Part shown: one piece after another, positions 23,402 to 34,666 of the stretch
Layout of the letters: each line of letters starts with the position of its first letter
How positions within the stretch are numbered: position 1 is the stretch's first letter
Assembly: GCA_039545295.1 (NCBI GenBank)
Contig: BCIK01000002.1
Location: 506,841-570,840 of the forward strand
Origin: Udeniomyces pyricola
Taxonomy: Eukaryota > Basidiomycota > Tremellomycetes > Cystofilobasidiales > Mrakiaceae
Direction of reading: 5' to 3'
DNA: 64,000 nucleotides
Notes under the pieces: model-generated
What the model saw: the letters and a program-made list of their open reading frames with translations, nothing else
Databases searched by the model: none
Told to the model about the DNA's origin: nothing
Position numbers and translations under genes: made by a program

Positions 23402-23818
23402 TCAGAACGAAGTCGCCATGTTCCTCCATGCGCTCTTGGAGCCGCCGTACTTGGGAGCCTTGTCCGAGTCGCCATCAACGTCGCCCCCGTCCGACTCGCG
23501 CTTGAACGATGTCGCCATGTTTCTCCACGCTGTCTTGCCGCACTTGCCCCCGGAGCATCCGTTCTTGGGGCTTGGTCCATCAGTGCCCTGTGCAGATGTA
23601 GAGGGCGAGGATGAAGCAGAAGGAGACGATCCGGGACCGGCGAGCGCGTCCTCGTCCTCCCAGGACTTCTTGACAACGACCTTTTCGAATCGAGTTCGGG
23701 CTTGGAGCGGCGCGATACCAGAGAGCCCATCGCGCTCAATTGGCATGGGTGACGATGCGACAGCAAAGGCGAGGGTAAAGGTCGAGAAGAGGAAGAGTGA
23801 AGCGAAGGCAAACTTCAT
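23402..23818 (-). CDS. Secreted repeat-peptide precursor (putative kexin-processed)
   Basis: A 138-aa single-exon ORF. Residues 1 to about 22 are a clear signal peptide (MKFAFASLFLFSTFTLAFAV). The body is a Ser/Pro/Gly/Asp-rich spacer. The last 45 residues contain two exact copies of AWRNMATSF: residues 97-105 (DNA 23504-23530), followed directly by Lys-Arg, and residues 130-138 (DNA 23405-23431), which end the protein. Each copy is preceded by K-T or K-S. A further KK site is at 50-51. This is the layout of Kex2-processed secreted peptides such as yeast alpha-factor precursors and fungal KEPs. There is no C-terminal CAAX box, so it is not a classical basidiomycete lipopeptide pheromone. The two copies use different synonymous codons. 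The start ATG is chosen at the signal peptide; an upstream in-frame Met would hide it. No neighbouring peptide-modifying enzyme was seen. Confidence 0.7.
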   Translation of the reverse strand: MKFAFASLFLFSTFTLAFAVASSPMPIERDGLSGIAPLQARTRFEKVVVKKSWEDEDALAGPGSSPSASSSPSTSAQGTDGPSPKNGCSGGKCGKTAWRNMATSFKRESDGGDVDGDSDKAPKYGGSKSAWRNMATSF

Positions 23819-24949
23819 TGTTGATCTGCCTGACCGAGACAAGACGGGTGTGTGTGAAAGGACAGAAGAAGCCCACATCGTCAGCGTGGTGAGCTCAAGA
23901 CAGAGTAGAGGAATAGGATATACTCACGAAGTGGGAAGTAGAGTGATGTCTGGAGCTGATATTAATGGGTGCTCAAGGTGTTGATGTCGTTGAGAGAGAA
24001 GGTGAACTGTGCGAGTGAGAGGGAACCCGTACATTGTCAGCTTTGGCATGAATATAGAGAGGATCCAACCAAGATAAAAAGCGTCGTTACCTGGCTAAGA
24101 TATGCAAGAACTGTTCTGTTTGGGAAAGAGTGGTGAAGGAGTGGAAGTTCAAGCACAAGGCAGAGGGGAGGCAGCAGGCAGGAGAGCGGAAAGAAAGAAG
24201 CGGGCGGAGGGGGTGGGAAGAGAAGCAAGCGTCGAGGGAGTTGGATGAGTGGAGAGGACGTATGACGAGCCACCTTTTGGGTCTATTTTGAAGGACTGAA
24301 CCAACCCAAAAAAGAAACAAAGAGGGGTTGTTGGTAGGTGTTGATGTTGTCATAATCGCAATCCCCCTAAGTCGGGCTCGAAGAGACACGGCTACCAACA
24401 TATAAACGCGGCTCAGCGGTCAAGCGCCGATCTAGCGATCAGCGGGTGGAGGAAGCCAAGGGCCGAGAGCGATCGGTCTGAGCCCTGACGATCGTATACT
24501 GTTCTCTCTCTCTCTCGGTTAGGGGATGCCAGATTAGCTTTGGATCGGTTGATGAGTACGGTAGCCAGCCGATAGAGCACAAGACGAGGGGTCAGTCGAT
24601 TGGAGTGCTTGATTGTACTCATATATGCGTCGGATGGTACTCTGGCCAGCCGTCGACGCGTGCGAGCAGGTGCGGGCGGCGCGCGGCTGGATTCGACAGG
24701 GCGACAAAGTTGATGATCACTTACTTGCCTCACGCTGCTCATACGCAAGAACACCAGAGATATTCCACTTGCCCGCCCTGATCTCCTCAGCCTTGGCTTC
24801 AATTCTTGCCGAGCTTTCCGTGTTCCTGTGATTGTTCTCTGCAGCTCCTGTCTCCTGTCTCTCCATCCACTCTCTACTTGGCTCTCTTCTCGTATTAGCC
24901 TCGGCATCCCGTTCTTGTCCCGACCAGCGACTGTTTCCATCCACCCGAC
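23819..24949. promoter_or_regulatory. Divergent promoter region, peptide precursor / URI
   Basis: 1.1 kb between divergent start codons of the secreted precursor (-) and the URI-like gene (+). No ORF with coding character was found. It contains a CT repeat near 24501-24516 and a pyrimidine-rich run before the URI ATG. No regulatory site was identified with confidence. Confidence 0.4.
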
Positions 24950-27900
24950 ATGTCCCATCCGACGCCACCGGGCTTGACCCCTTATCCGCTCCTTGCACTA
25001 CAGCAACAACAGCAGACGCTCTACCGCCTACAAGCTCGGCTTCTCACTCTTACTGATCAAACGAGGTGGCCGCAAGTTCAGATTCCCATTGCTCCGAGAG
25101 CGTTTGGTACGTTACCGCTAGGCCAAATCCGAGTCCGAGAACCACATGATTGCTCCTCCTGCATTTGGCTCACATCAAACCTCGACAATTGGTGATTCAA
25201 ACTCTTGGCGATATCTTACAATCTCGACGATAGCTTCAGGAGAAATTATTCACACCAACGAGGTCCGGGTCCATCTGGGTGACGGCTGGTGGGCAGAAAT
25301 GACGGCGAAGCAAGGAGCTAGCTTTGTCGAAAGGAAACTTAAAGGTACGCCACCTTTGTTCCTTGAGCTGATATCAGTATGGCCATGGTGTGACTACTCG
25401 ACTCAAACAAGACTTTCTTCAGACGTTGAAAATCGTATCCAACACCTACAGATCTCAAGCTCGGAGCCTGTGCCGTCAGCCTTGGCCTCTGTACCTGTTC
25501 ATGTACCGCTTTCGCATCAAGCCGATGTTCAGATCGTTCAACCGTCACTACCTTCACCATCACCATCAACATCACCATCAACTCAGCACACCCAGAATGG
25601 ACCTTCGGCGTCTTCGACCCATCTCGGTCAGATGCGATCACTCAAGAATGAAGACGGAAAAAACGTATGCGGCTGTTCTGGACGCGTCTCGTCATGCGAC
25701 TCCATCCGAGGAGAGCTTGGTCTCAAAGTACTGACACATCCATCTACCTTGATTGAATCCGTCATTATCTCTCCTCTCAGATGCTGGATGAGGGCGGACT
25801 TCCCATCATTGAAATCGTTGAGCCTCTTCCTGCGAATGTGACCTCCATGTCGCGCCGCGCCGCGCCTCCCCCACCTTCGACGCTCACGTCTCGTCAATCG
25901 GACGCAGCAAGACGGGCTAAGCTTGACCAGGTTCTCGCCGAAGCGGAGCGAGAGGAAGCCAAGGAGATGGAAACTAGCTTGGGAGCTATATACCCTTTGG
26001 CAGTCCAGCAAGGAGACAATGGGGGAATGCAGAAAGATGTCGTTGCCGAGTTTACGCCTGTTCGTCCTCTTGGTGATACGCATTTGATATCGTAGCTGGC
26101 TGAGTGAACGCGTTCTGATTGCTTTCGTCGGTTAAATTTCTCCCCTTTTAGGAAACCACTTTGCCTAGCCCCGATAGTCAATTGCCCATTTCCCAAATTC
26201 AGGAGCCAGCGACCAGCCCACCGCATGCTCCTTCCGAATTGAAGCCTGCCATCGTTGTTCCTCCACTTCCTCCAATCGCTGCTACCGCTCCATCTCTAGC
26301 CAAACCACTTCCAAAAGATAAAGACAGCCGACGGACCGCGATCCAGAAGCTTCTTGACGATGCCGAAGAGGAGGAACGACAACTCGAACGACGAGAGAGG
26401 CTCGGTCTAAGCACATACGATGAGCAAACCAAGGCTGTCCCAGAGGAAGAGGAGGAGAGAGATGACGACATCCTGAACTCCACAGATGAATGGAGCAGCT
26501 CGGATGAGGTTGAAGGGACGTCGTCTGCTCAGCGTCGAGGTCGAGACTCGAAGGAGAGAAAGGGCAAGGGAAAGCAGCAGCAGCAACAGCAGAGGAAGAA
26601 GAGCGTCTCGTGGTCCGAGACGCATCAAGTCAAAGAATTCCACAAGCACGAGTCTATCAAGCCCTCGGCGAGCCCAATCCTTCCAAACGATGCCTATTTC
26701 TCGTCTTCTGGCTCTGGACCCTCGTTCACCTCGGAAATCGTGGATCCTTCCAACTCCAATACCTCCCTCCTGCCATCCTCCTCCAACCAGCCCACTAAGC
26801 CCGCCGATGAGCCTGCACCCTTCAAGAATCCCATGAAGCTGGCAGTCGTCGAGCGGGAGCCACCACCTCCACCCCCCTCGAATAAAAGGATGGGCGGCGC
26901 GAGAGAAAGGAGTGGGAAGAGCGGCGTCCAAGGAATCGTGAGAGGCAAAAACGGGAGCTGGGTCTTACCGGCTGAGTTACAAGATCTGGCGACAGAGGTC
27001 AGCTTAGGAGTTGGGAGGGGAAAGAGACCCGAGGCGGGCGGAGCGAACACGAAGGTCGAACTGGACACAGCGTCGATTACCGATCGACCCCCGGCGTCAT
27101 CCCTAGCTCTTAGTAGCTCTTCCAGTACCATGTCTGCCTCGTCCACATCGCACCCCGAACACCTGGCTCCACAATTCGCGCCTGTCCAGGTGTCGTCAAA
27201 CTCCCGCACCAAAGAGCCAAGCGCAAAGGACGCCGTCGACGACCAGGAAGACGACGATGACGACGATGCTTTTGATCTCTCGGATCCAGAAGACAACGAC
27301 GACGACGAAATGCTCGATATGGACGATCAGATGCTCATGCGAGAGGCTACCGTTGATTACTACAAGCTTCGAGACGTCATCAAGGGTCGAGGCGGTTTAA
27401 GTGGGCACGCTTTCAGTAGCGAGGAAGATGGACCAGAGGTATGGCATGTACCTCTTAATCTGTCCCTAGCTTCATGATTTCCTAGAACCAAAGCAGGACT
27501 CGTTTCTTAAATGTTCCTTTGTGCCCCGTGCTGCAGTATGTCCCTCTTGATGCCCAGGTCGCTCCCACCTTCGATTCTACCTCCACTCTCACCCCTTCAG
27601 CTTCGGGCTCCACTTCGAGTGCTGCTTTCCGATCATCTCTCCTCACTCCTGCCGAAGCAGCCGCGGTTGCTCTACCCACGCTGGTCCCCGGAGGTGGAGC
27701 GAAAGGACCCTTCGAAAATGCCATTCGCGTTGGCAAACTTGAGAATGGCAAGCTGGTCCTCGGAGGTGCCAATGGCGAAGATGAGGAAGACGATGAGGAG
27801 GAAGATGATGAAGAGACGTGGGCGGGAAAAGAGGCATTAATGTATGGCATGGTTGGAGGGGTTGTCGTCAAGGAAGACGACCTCAAGGAGGGTGGAGAGG

Positions 27901-28868
27901 AGCTGTTGCAGCGAGTCATTGGAAAAGGAGCGGCGACGAAGAGTGGCCCTTCAGCCGCTGCTGGGGACCCTCTGCCACTGGCGGAGCTCAGAACAGACTT
28001 TTACCAATCAGACACTACTGTGACCGTGTCAGTGTTCGAAAAGGGACTCATCCCGGCTGATGTTCGGGTCGAGTTTACCGAGTCTGAGGTACGCATAATC
28101 ATTCTGCTATTAACATCGAGGGGCATCCCCAGACGCGTGTCGACGGACGACGCAGAACGCTGATTTTCAGTGGCCTTCTCCATCGTTATGAACACTCTCG
28201 CTCTCATCAATCTATCACCCCTCCAGATCTCTCTTCATCTCGGAGAAAAGGACGTGGTTCTTGCCCCTCTTTCGCATCCCATCTCCCCTTCCCTTTGCTC
28301 GTTTCGCGTTTCGCCTGTCAAGGTCGAGTTACTACTCTTCAAGAAATCGGTCGGACTTCGATGGACCAGCGTTACTACCGCTCCAAGCGCCCCTACATCT
28401 GTATCGACGGTCGTCCTATCGAGCAAGCTTGATGCTTCTTCCCAACCTGCACCCAGCGCGGCAGCATCCAGCGAAACGTCGACGTCGATACCAGATGCAC
28501 CTCCAAGAAAGGTTTCCCGCTTCAAAGCCCAACGTCAAGCAGCTCACGCATCTCCCGTTGTAGATGACCCAGTGGACCCTTCGAATCATGCTGCATCCAG
28601 CTCCTCCCTATCGGCATCCCATCCGTCACCATCGCCATCCATCATACCATCACCTGCCCCCTTCAAGCACCCGCTCTCAAACCCAGTCGAGCGCACTGCT
28701 ACTCTCTCATCGACCACCCCTCTTACAGATCAGCCATCTCCCAACCATTTATCAGCCTCGGCCGAACCGGTCTCCAACGCGAGCTTGGAGGTGGACACGA
28801 TAGCAACGTCGACGGTGGACAAACCCAAGCGAATCAGCCGGTTCAAGGCGGAGAGGATGCAGCGGTAG
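24950..28868 (+). CDS. BUD27: URI/Bud27-type unconventional prefoldin with CS domain
   Basis: URI/Bud27 is a prefoldin-like chaperone factor that binds RPB5 and works with the R2TP/Hsp90 machinery in RNA polymerase assembly. The N-terminal prefoldin domain is split over exons 24950-25100, about 25239-25344 and later, and shows the URI block GEIIHTNEVRVHLGDGWWAE with AKQGASFVERKLK. Then comes LDEGGLPIIEIVEP, a long acidic and Ser/Pro-rich middle, and the DUF3835-like region VDYYKLRDVIKGRGGL. The C-terminus has two RFK motifs, KVSRFKAQRQ and RISRFKAERMQR, typical of fungal Bud27. Between them and the middle lies an extra CS (p23/SGT1-like) domain: LRTDFYQSDTTVTVSVFEKG, then VRVEFTESEISLHLG, PISPSLCSFRVSPVKVELLL and FKKSVGLRWTSV. 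The CS end and the first RFK motif are in one continuous ORF (28170-28868), so this is not an artefact of merging two genes there. One intron near 26060 begins GTTCGT. Confidence 0.85.
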
Positions 28869-30263
28869 GAATTAGGCGGTTTGCTGATGCCCTGATAATT
28901 TCTGGGAATGAAGGGATGTCGATATTCGATGGCTTCGGGTTTTAGATGCTCCCCCTGCCCATCCCTTCCCCCCCTCCTCTTCCAAAAAGGGTCTTTATCA
29001 AAGATCTGACTTCTATCTATGGAAACGAAATATCATTACCTGAGCTTCACAGTGACAAGAGATAAACGAATGAATGTCACACGTCGCCCGCAAACTTGTC
29101 TAATCTGTCGCTTGCGAATTGCACTTTGCAGCTTGCAGTCAGACGTTCCAAAGTATATTTGTTTAGATTCACTCAACCGCGTACTTCAATTTGAACGGGC
29201 CGCAGGGCTCGCCTTCCTTTGATCTCTCACGTAGATAGCTGGTTTCTCTATCTTTGCTCCACACCGTATGATCTTGTTGGCTCGCATCATACAATACATT
29301 GATCGCAGTCGCGTCATACGGCAATTGATAGATCGATACGTCGAGTGACGGGAAAACTTCTATTCTCACGGCCCGATGGCGCAGCTGCGATGGGTGCTGC
29401 GGAATCTCGAGTTTAAATGCGTCGGATCGACGAGTGAGTTCACATGTCGCTATCCGATCAGTACGGCATGGATAAGCTGCTGTAGTGGGCTCGTTGAACG
29501 ATGCGAATGGCGATAGGCAGTGATCGGCAACTGAAGCAAATCATCACCAAGGAACCGAAGCAAATTGTTACCGAGTATTTTAAGCATATTTTTGTTGACC
29601 ACTGGTAGTGAGCCGGTCGGACCGAGCTAGAGCCGAGAGCCGAACGAAAGGGGTCGGTCATTCGATATTTGCACCCTGTCCGCTACACTGGATCTGGCTG
29701 CCGGCTGCGGGCCTCGCTCGAAAGTGAGCTGAAAGTGCGAAGAAAAAGTGGCTTAAAATGAGAGTGACCTGAGTTTCCNCCCNCCTTAAGATTTCAGCCC
29801 CCCCCCCCCCTTTTTTTTTTTCAGTCACGGTGCGTGTACGGAGCGATTTGGATATATCGACGTGTCAAGAGGAAACGAACAACAATCCGTAACAGAACTG
29901 ATAGAGCAAAAGATATAAAGTGCGCGAGCGGAAAGACAGCTATGACTCGGATGGAAGGAGGAGCAAAGAGGATATATATACATCTGGGTTATGACATTGA
30001 AATACAGGTGAAGATCAGGTCAGATGGATCGAAACGGACTATATAGACCTGGTTGATGAGAGAGAAGGGAAAAGGAGGCGACATTCCGAGATGAAACTGA
30101 GACCGAGATAGGAGGACGAAAGAGAGGAACTCAAAGAATGAAGGAGAAGCATAATCCAGAGAAAAGGATTCGATAGGAAAATAAATAAGATAAAATAAAA
30201 CAAAGAGATGAAGTAGAGATCAAGTCATTGACAAAAGGTAGTAGCTGGTTCTCCTATTAGTCA
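28869..30263. other. Gene-free 1.4 kb with ambiguous bases
   Basis: Convergent flank between URI (+) and the WOPR gene (-). No coding signal was seen. There are N bases at 29779 and 29783, next to a C run and a T run near 29800-29821, so local sequence quality is poor. Confidence 0.55.
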
Positions 30264-31895
30264 TCACATCCGTATTGTTAATCGCCGAAGCATCTGGACA
30301 TCCTCATGAGTTTTAGACGCTACCTCTGGAATAGATGAAGTATACGGCGCCAGAGGAGGTATGGTGATTGGTGAAGGCATGGGCGGGAAGCTCGTATGTC
30401 CATGTGAGGTGATTGAGGAGGGCGATCGAACAAGGGAGCTGTTGTATGTGTTGAAAGGCATTTTGGACTGAGCGGAAGGAGAAGTTCGTGTAGGAGTTGG
30501 AGGTGTCTCAAGACATGGTATCTGGGCATCAAGAGATAAGAAAGATGTTGGGCGATAAAATTCGAGAACAGAGGTGGCGAACAATGGGGTGAGGTCTGAC
30601 GAGCTTGAGCCAAGCGAAGACGGGCGAGATTGAGACGTCGCGGACGGATTGACGTGGACCGTCGACGGTATTGAACTCCAGGTCGAGGATGCGGCGTCGG
30701 TGTAAGGATCGTAGGGCATCTGCCTCGATCTGTCGCTCGGACAAAACCTTTCCCAAAGTGAGAGGTCGAGCTGACTAAAGACGGGGTCGAGCGAAGGCCA
30801 CTTGAGAGCTTGCTCGCTCTCTGGAAGGCGATACGAGACGACATGGTACTTGCGTCGGGGATGGCGATCCAGCTGTCAGGTACATGTTTACGGCCACAGA
30901 AGCAACGATTATAGGCGGGTTGAGTTTTATTTTGTGTGGACCACGGAACCCCTTAGCTTATTCGTCGCTCGGTCTTTCGATCAAACTTACGAGCCATGTG
31001 CTTGAGTATGTCAACTTGGTGAAGCCATTCTCTTTGCGCCTGCTACTTGCACGACTGCAAGGACAAAGAGCAAAGGCGAGGGGGTGGAGGGGATCATAGA
31101 TCGGGGCGCATCAGCAAGGGTCAGTAGATTGAAATGGGCCACAGAAATTGACTAGGACCAACGCATAATGCTCTTCGGATGTCGTGCACGTTGTGCCAGG
31201 CGATGTCGAAGTGTCTCGTCTCACCTAAGAGGGACGACCGGCGCTAACTGCTCTTCATAAGCAAGAAAGTTTCCTGCGATTCGAGCTACTCGGGAATCCA
31301 AAAAAACAGGGATAGTCGATGAATCGATACAGGCACAAGGTGCAACGTGCAACGCGTAACCGGCCGAGTATATTATAGTTCACCGATCTGTGTCTGAATC
31401 CAAAAGACAGAACACGCGACTAGTCGTACTGGTCAACTTACAGCATGACCATCTCTTTCCGTCTGTCCAGCGTTGTATACTAGACTCTTCTGTAGAATGA
31501 ACGATGAGGTTTCGAAAAGGCATCGCATAGTGATATAAGTGAGAGAACGATGTGGGATGCACGGCAGGTAACGTACGTACCTTCTTCCCAGATGAAGATG
31601 GATCCGTGTTCGATGAGCGCGCACTCCGCTCGGGACAGTCGACGTCGGACGCGAGGAATCAGGCCTAGCCGAGCGGCCTCCAGAAGGACAAGTCTGGGCG
31701 ATAGGTAGAGAAGAAGAAAGAAAACAAAAAAAAGAAAGGTACAGGCCCAAGATCGTCAGCGCGAGCGAGTCTGGATCATCATCTGATTCACGAAGATGAG
31801 AAAAGCTCGCTGCTAGCTCACGCATCGGCAGAAGTGGCGAGGCAAGACGATGAGATTGATGAGAAGGAGGGAGATTGTTGGCGGAAAGTAGGCAT
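30264..31895 (-). CDS. WOPR-domain (Gti1/Pac2/Wor1 family) transcription regulator
   Basis: WOPR proteins are fungal DNA-binding master regulators of morphology and development (Wor1, Ryp1, Sge1, Gti1, Pac2). Six exons in phase (31822-31895, 31581-31693, 31442-31489, 31225-31285, 30991-31054, 30264-30872) give 322 aa. The first WOPR half reads TSADALVLLEAARLGLIPRV, then RRRLSRAECALIEHGSIFIW, followed by IQRWTDGKRWSCSRIAGNFL. The linker is RRKENGFTKLTYSSTW, and the second half is KYHVVSYRLPESEQALKWPS. The family usually has RWTDGxxWSPSR; here Cys replaces Pro. The C-terminal half is Ser/Pro/Thr-rich without a known domain, as is usual. The short N-terminus (about 17 residues before the domain) makes the chosen ATG at 31895 plausible but not certain. 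It lies head-to-tail with a GNAT gene. Confidence 0.92.
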
Positions 31896-32600
31896 GTTGA
31901 GCGTTCGTTGGTAGTAGGAATGAAAAGACGAAGAAATCTAAATAGCGAAGAATCTAAATCGCACCGTTGCGAGGTGAAATTGAAATTCCGGCCTGGCGGA
32001 ATTTGGTACATACCGGTGCGCCGGTGAGGAGGAGAGCATGACGTGCGGGACCAATCTATATCCCAGGACTTGGATCACCTGGAGCTCGGTCGATATATGC
32101 TGACTCGATGCAAAGAACTGCCCGATCCAGATATTCAAGCTATTCAAGCGCTAAGCTCTCCAAGCTCCACTCGCCACTACTAGCTCTAAGTTCCGAGATC
32201 TGATATCTACGAACCATGATGCGTGATCTGGCATGGTGGTGCCAAACAATGTGGATTTGCAAGGTGCCGAACCAGTGGTACGTAAGACCTGGGCAAAGGT
32301 CCGGCTAGTTCGCGGCGAGCAACATCGGGTATCGAATCATCACCGCAAATTGAATATTGAAAAATCGTCCCAAGAGAGGCCGAGGAAGCTATGACGAGTT
32401 GCCTAGTCAATCTACGTTAGATGCGTCTCAACGAAGATTCCAATGGGCGGATCGGGGTTCAGTGGGAAGTTGAGTGATCAGGCCGACGGGGTCATGATAT
32501 GCATATTGCTCTGCCGTTGTACATTTTTCGAACTCGAAGCCATGATACGGAGTCAAGTCTTATAGCATATAATCACGTTCATATCTAGACGAGCTAGAAG
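31896..32600. other. Intergenic, GNAT to WOPR
   Basis: 705 bp between two minus-strand genes; this is the WOPR upstream region. No supported gene or clear regulatory motif. WOPR genes often have long regulated promoters, which cannot be judged here. Confidence 0.5.
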
Positions 32601-33957
32601 TCACAGCCTCGTAGGATTGCGAATCATAGCAGACCATTCGATGCCGTCGTGGCGACCGTATCCGACCGTACAAAATCCTCGCTTTGAGTACATGGGTCGA
32701 CCCTGAATCGGACAGGAAATCATGACAGAAACACACACAGGCCAAAGCAGACGGTCCACGTCAGAAGCACGGTTATGACCTTCCGGCCTTGTACATATAC
32801 ATCGTGACATGGTGAGGAAGGCATCCACAGACGGAACATGCAAGTACTCACAGCGGTAGATGACTCGAGATAGGCCGGCAGTCCCGCTTCGTCGGCGAGC
32901 TTCGTGCCATAGGCAAGGAGAGCAGTTCCAACCCCCTTTCCCTGAGCATCGGGATCGACATAGAGAGGAGCCTACATAGTATCGTTTGACCCTTGGTCAG
33001 AGACGCGTTACGATGGTAGTGGGCGATCTTGCGAACCTGTAAATCAGCTTAGATAAGAAATGGCAATGCACTAACAAGATGCCATGCCGGCTTGCCACCC
33101 AACACGTCCTTTCGCACTCTCTGCAGTCATCATACATGGCAAGTAGGACACAAGCATCAGCCGAGCGAAGATTGACCTGAACTTGTCAATCCGAAGCGGA
33201 CAAGTGACCCACGACCACTCACCGCTTGTTCTGCTCGGTACCTTTTGACAAACTCGCTATTCATCGCTTGAGCCGCCTCCTTCTCGAGCTCAGATCTTTC
33301 TCTGGCGTTTTCCTGGGTACTGAAAGAGATTTCCTGAGGAAGTGGGTCGCCGCCGGTTGAGGTCCGGTCGAGGGGCGGATGCCAGACTGCCAGGCCGATT
33401 GGGGGGGATGTCGGGGAGAGACGAGCAACTATCACATGCGGACTCGGAAGGGGTGCAGGCAGTGGGTCGAGATATCTGCTGACTCGCACCGAGCGATGTG
33501 CTTGTTTATTGTTGGTAAACGACAACGACAAAAAGAGGACAGATATCAGCTCACTTGGGGTCGAGGGAAAAGGCTGTTGTTGGTTCAAGCATAAAAGTGA
33601 CCATAGCGATCTGAAACGTTGCCAGCTGTCATAAAGCGAGGTCTGATCAAGTAACGTAGCAATCAGGTTCAACAAATCCCTGCACTTCCCCTACATCACC
33701 CCAACGTTGCATCCGTGCCTTGTTCTCAGCATCTACTGGCCTAATGACTCACCTATCCTCACCTCCATTGGAGGCCTCGACGCGTGCGGCCCGCTGATGC
33801 CCAGGTGAACCTCATCGCTTGAAGCGTCGAACGCGCGGATGCCGACGCGCGCGATGGTCAGAACGTCCTCCTTGGTCATGCGACTGATGAAGACTTCCTG
33901 AGGCGGACAAGAAGATACACTGTCGGTCGTGGGGAGTGGAGATACACTGTTGGTCAT
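32601..33957 (-). CDS. GNAT-family N-acetyltransferase
   Basis: A GCN5-related N-acetyltransferase of unknown substrate. The first exon (from 33957) gives MTNSVSPLPTTDSV, then FISRMTKEDVLTIARVGIRA, the usual N-terminal strand and helix. Later exons give IAMVTFMLEP, IGLAVWHPPL and MNSEFVKRYRAEQA. The acetyl-CoA binding core is KPAWHLAPLYVDPDAQGKGV, continuing GTALLAYGTKLADEAG; QGKGVG fits the motif A consensus Q/R-x-x-G-x-G/A. Motif B follows as LPAYLESSTAGRPMYSKRGF. The C-terminus is YGRHDGIEWSAMIRNPTRL. This architecture is common in fungal acetyltransferases annotated near secondary metabolism or detoxification, but the substrate cannot be inferred. An alternative upstream Met at 34047 would add 30 residues with no conservation evident. 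Confidence 0.9.
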
Positions 33958-34666
33958 GGGGAGTGGGTTTGCCGATGTGAGATGGGTGATAGTGTCTCTT
34001 GAGTTATATGATGGACAGCAGATGCTGCATGCACGTACGAGAACCAAACGAGGGGGGTTCCCGGATCATCGGGCAAACCCGACGACTTGCGCCATTGAGA
34101 TTCAACATTAACTCGAGAATAATCATTTAATGCACCGTATATAAAACCATTGCACTAAAAATAACATGGAGGTCATATACGTGCCATCGCTTGATCGATG
34201 ACATCGGCCAAGCTGATGAGTATAGATATCGCTCAACCTACACATCATATCATGAGTGATCAAGGGAGAAAGGGGAATAGACAGACAGAAAAAGAAGCGA
34301 AATTGAAGCTCGAGATCAGGAGATGGAAAACTAACGTCTCCAAGAGCAAGTAGGACGGGAAAAGAGTACGTCCAGAAGCAAGAAGCAAGAAGCAAGAAGC
34401 AAGAGACAAATGATCTTGATTTGCGCGAAAAACCTTCCGATGATGGTAGACGAGCGTCGATTCAGAACTGCAGTACCGTGCGAAACCATTGGAGGGGGTC
34501 GAGAGGGCGAAAAGAAGAGAAGACAGTCGAACGTTGAAACTGGACGTAGCTGAGGACGGAGACCTAGGATGTGAATTCAGAAACAGAAAATCGGAAAGGC
34601 TTGCAAAGATCAACGTAGGGTCGATCGTTTGACGTAGCGCAGAGATACGACCTATGTCGAAATGGA
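33958..34666. other. Intergenic, cyclin end to GNAT start
   Basis: 709 bp with no supported gene. It contains five near-perfect copies of the heptamer AGAAGCA around 34373-34402. Confidence 0.5.

Noticed and set aside
23173..23811. 212-aa minus-strand ORF through the pentamer tract
   Set aside because: Off-frame reading of the secreted precursor plus the repeat, giving WFGLV-type low-complexity peptide.
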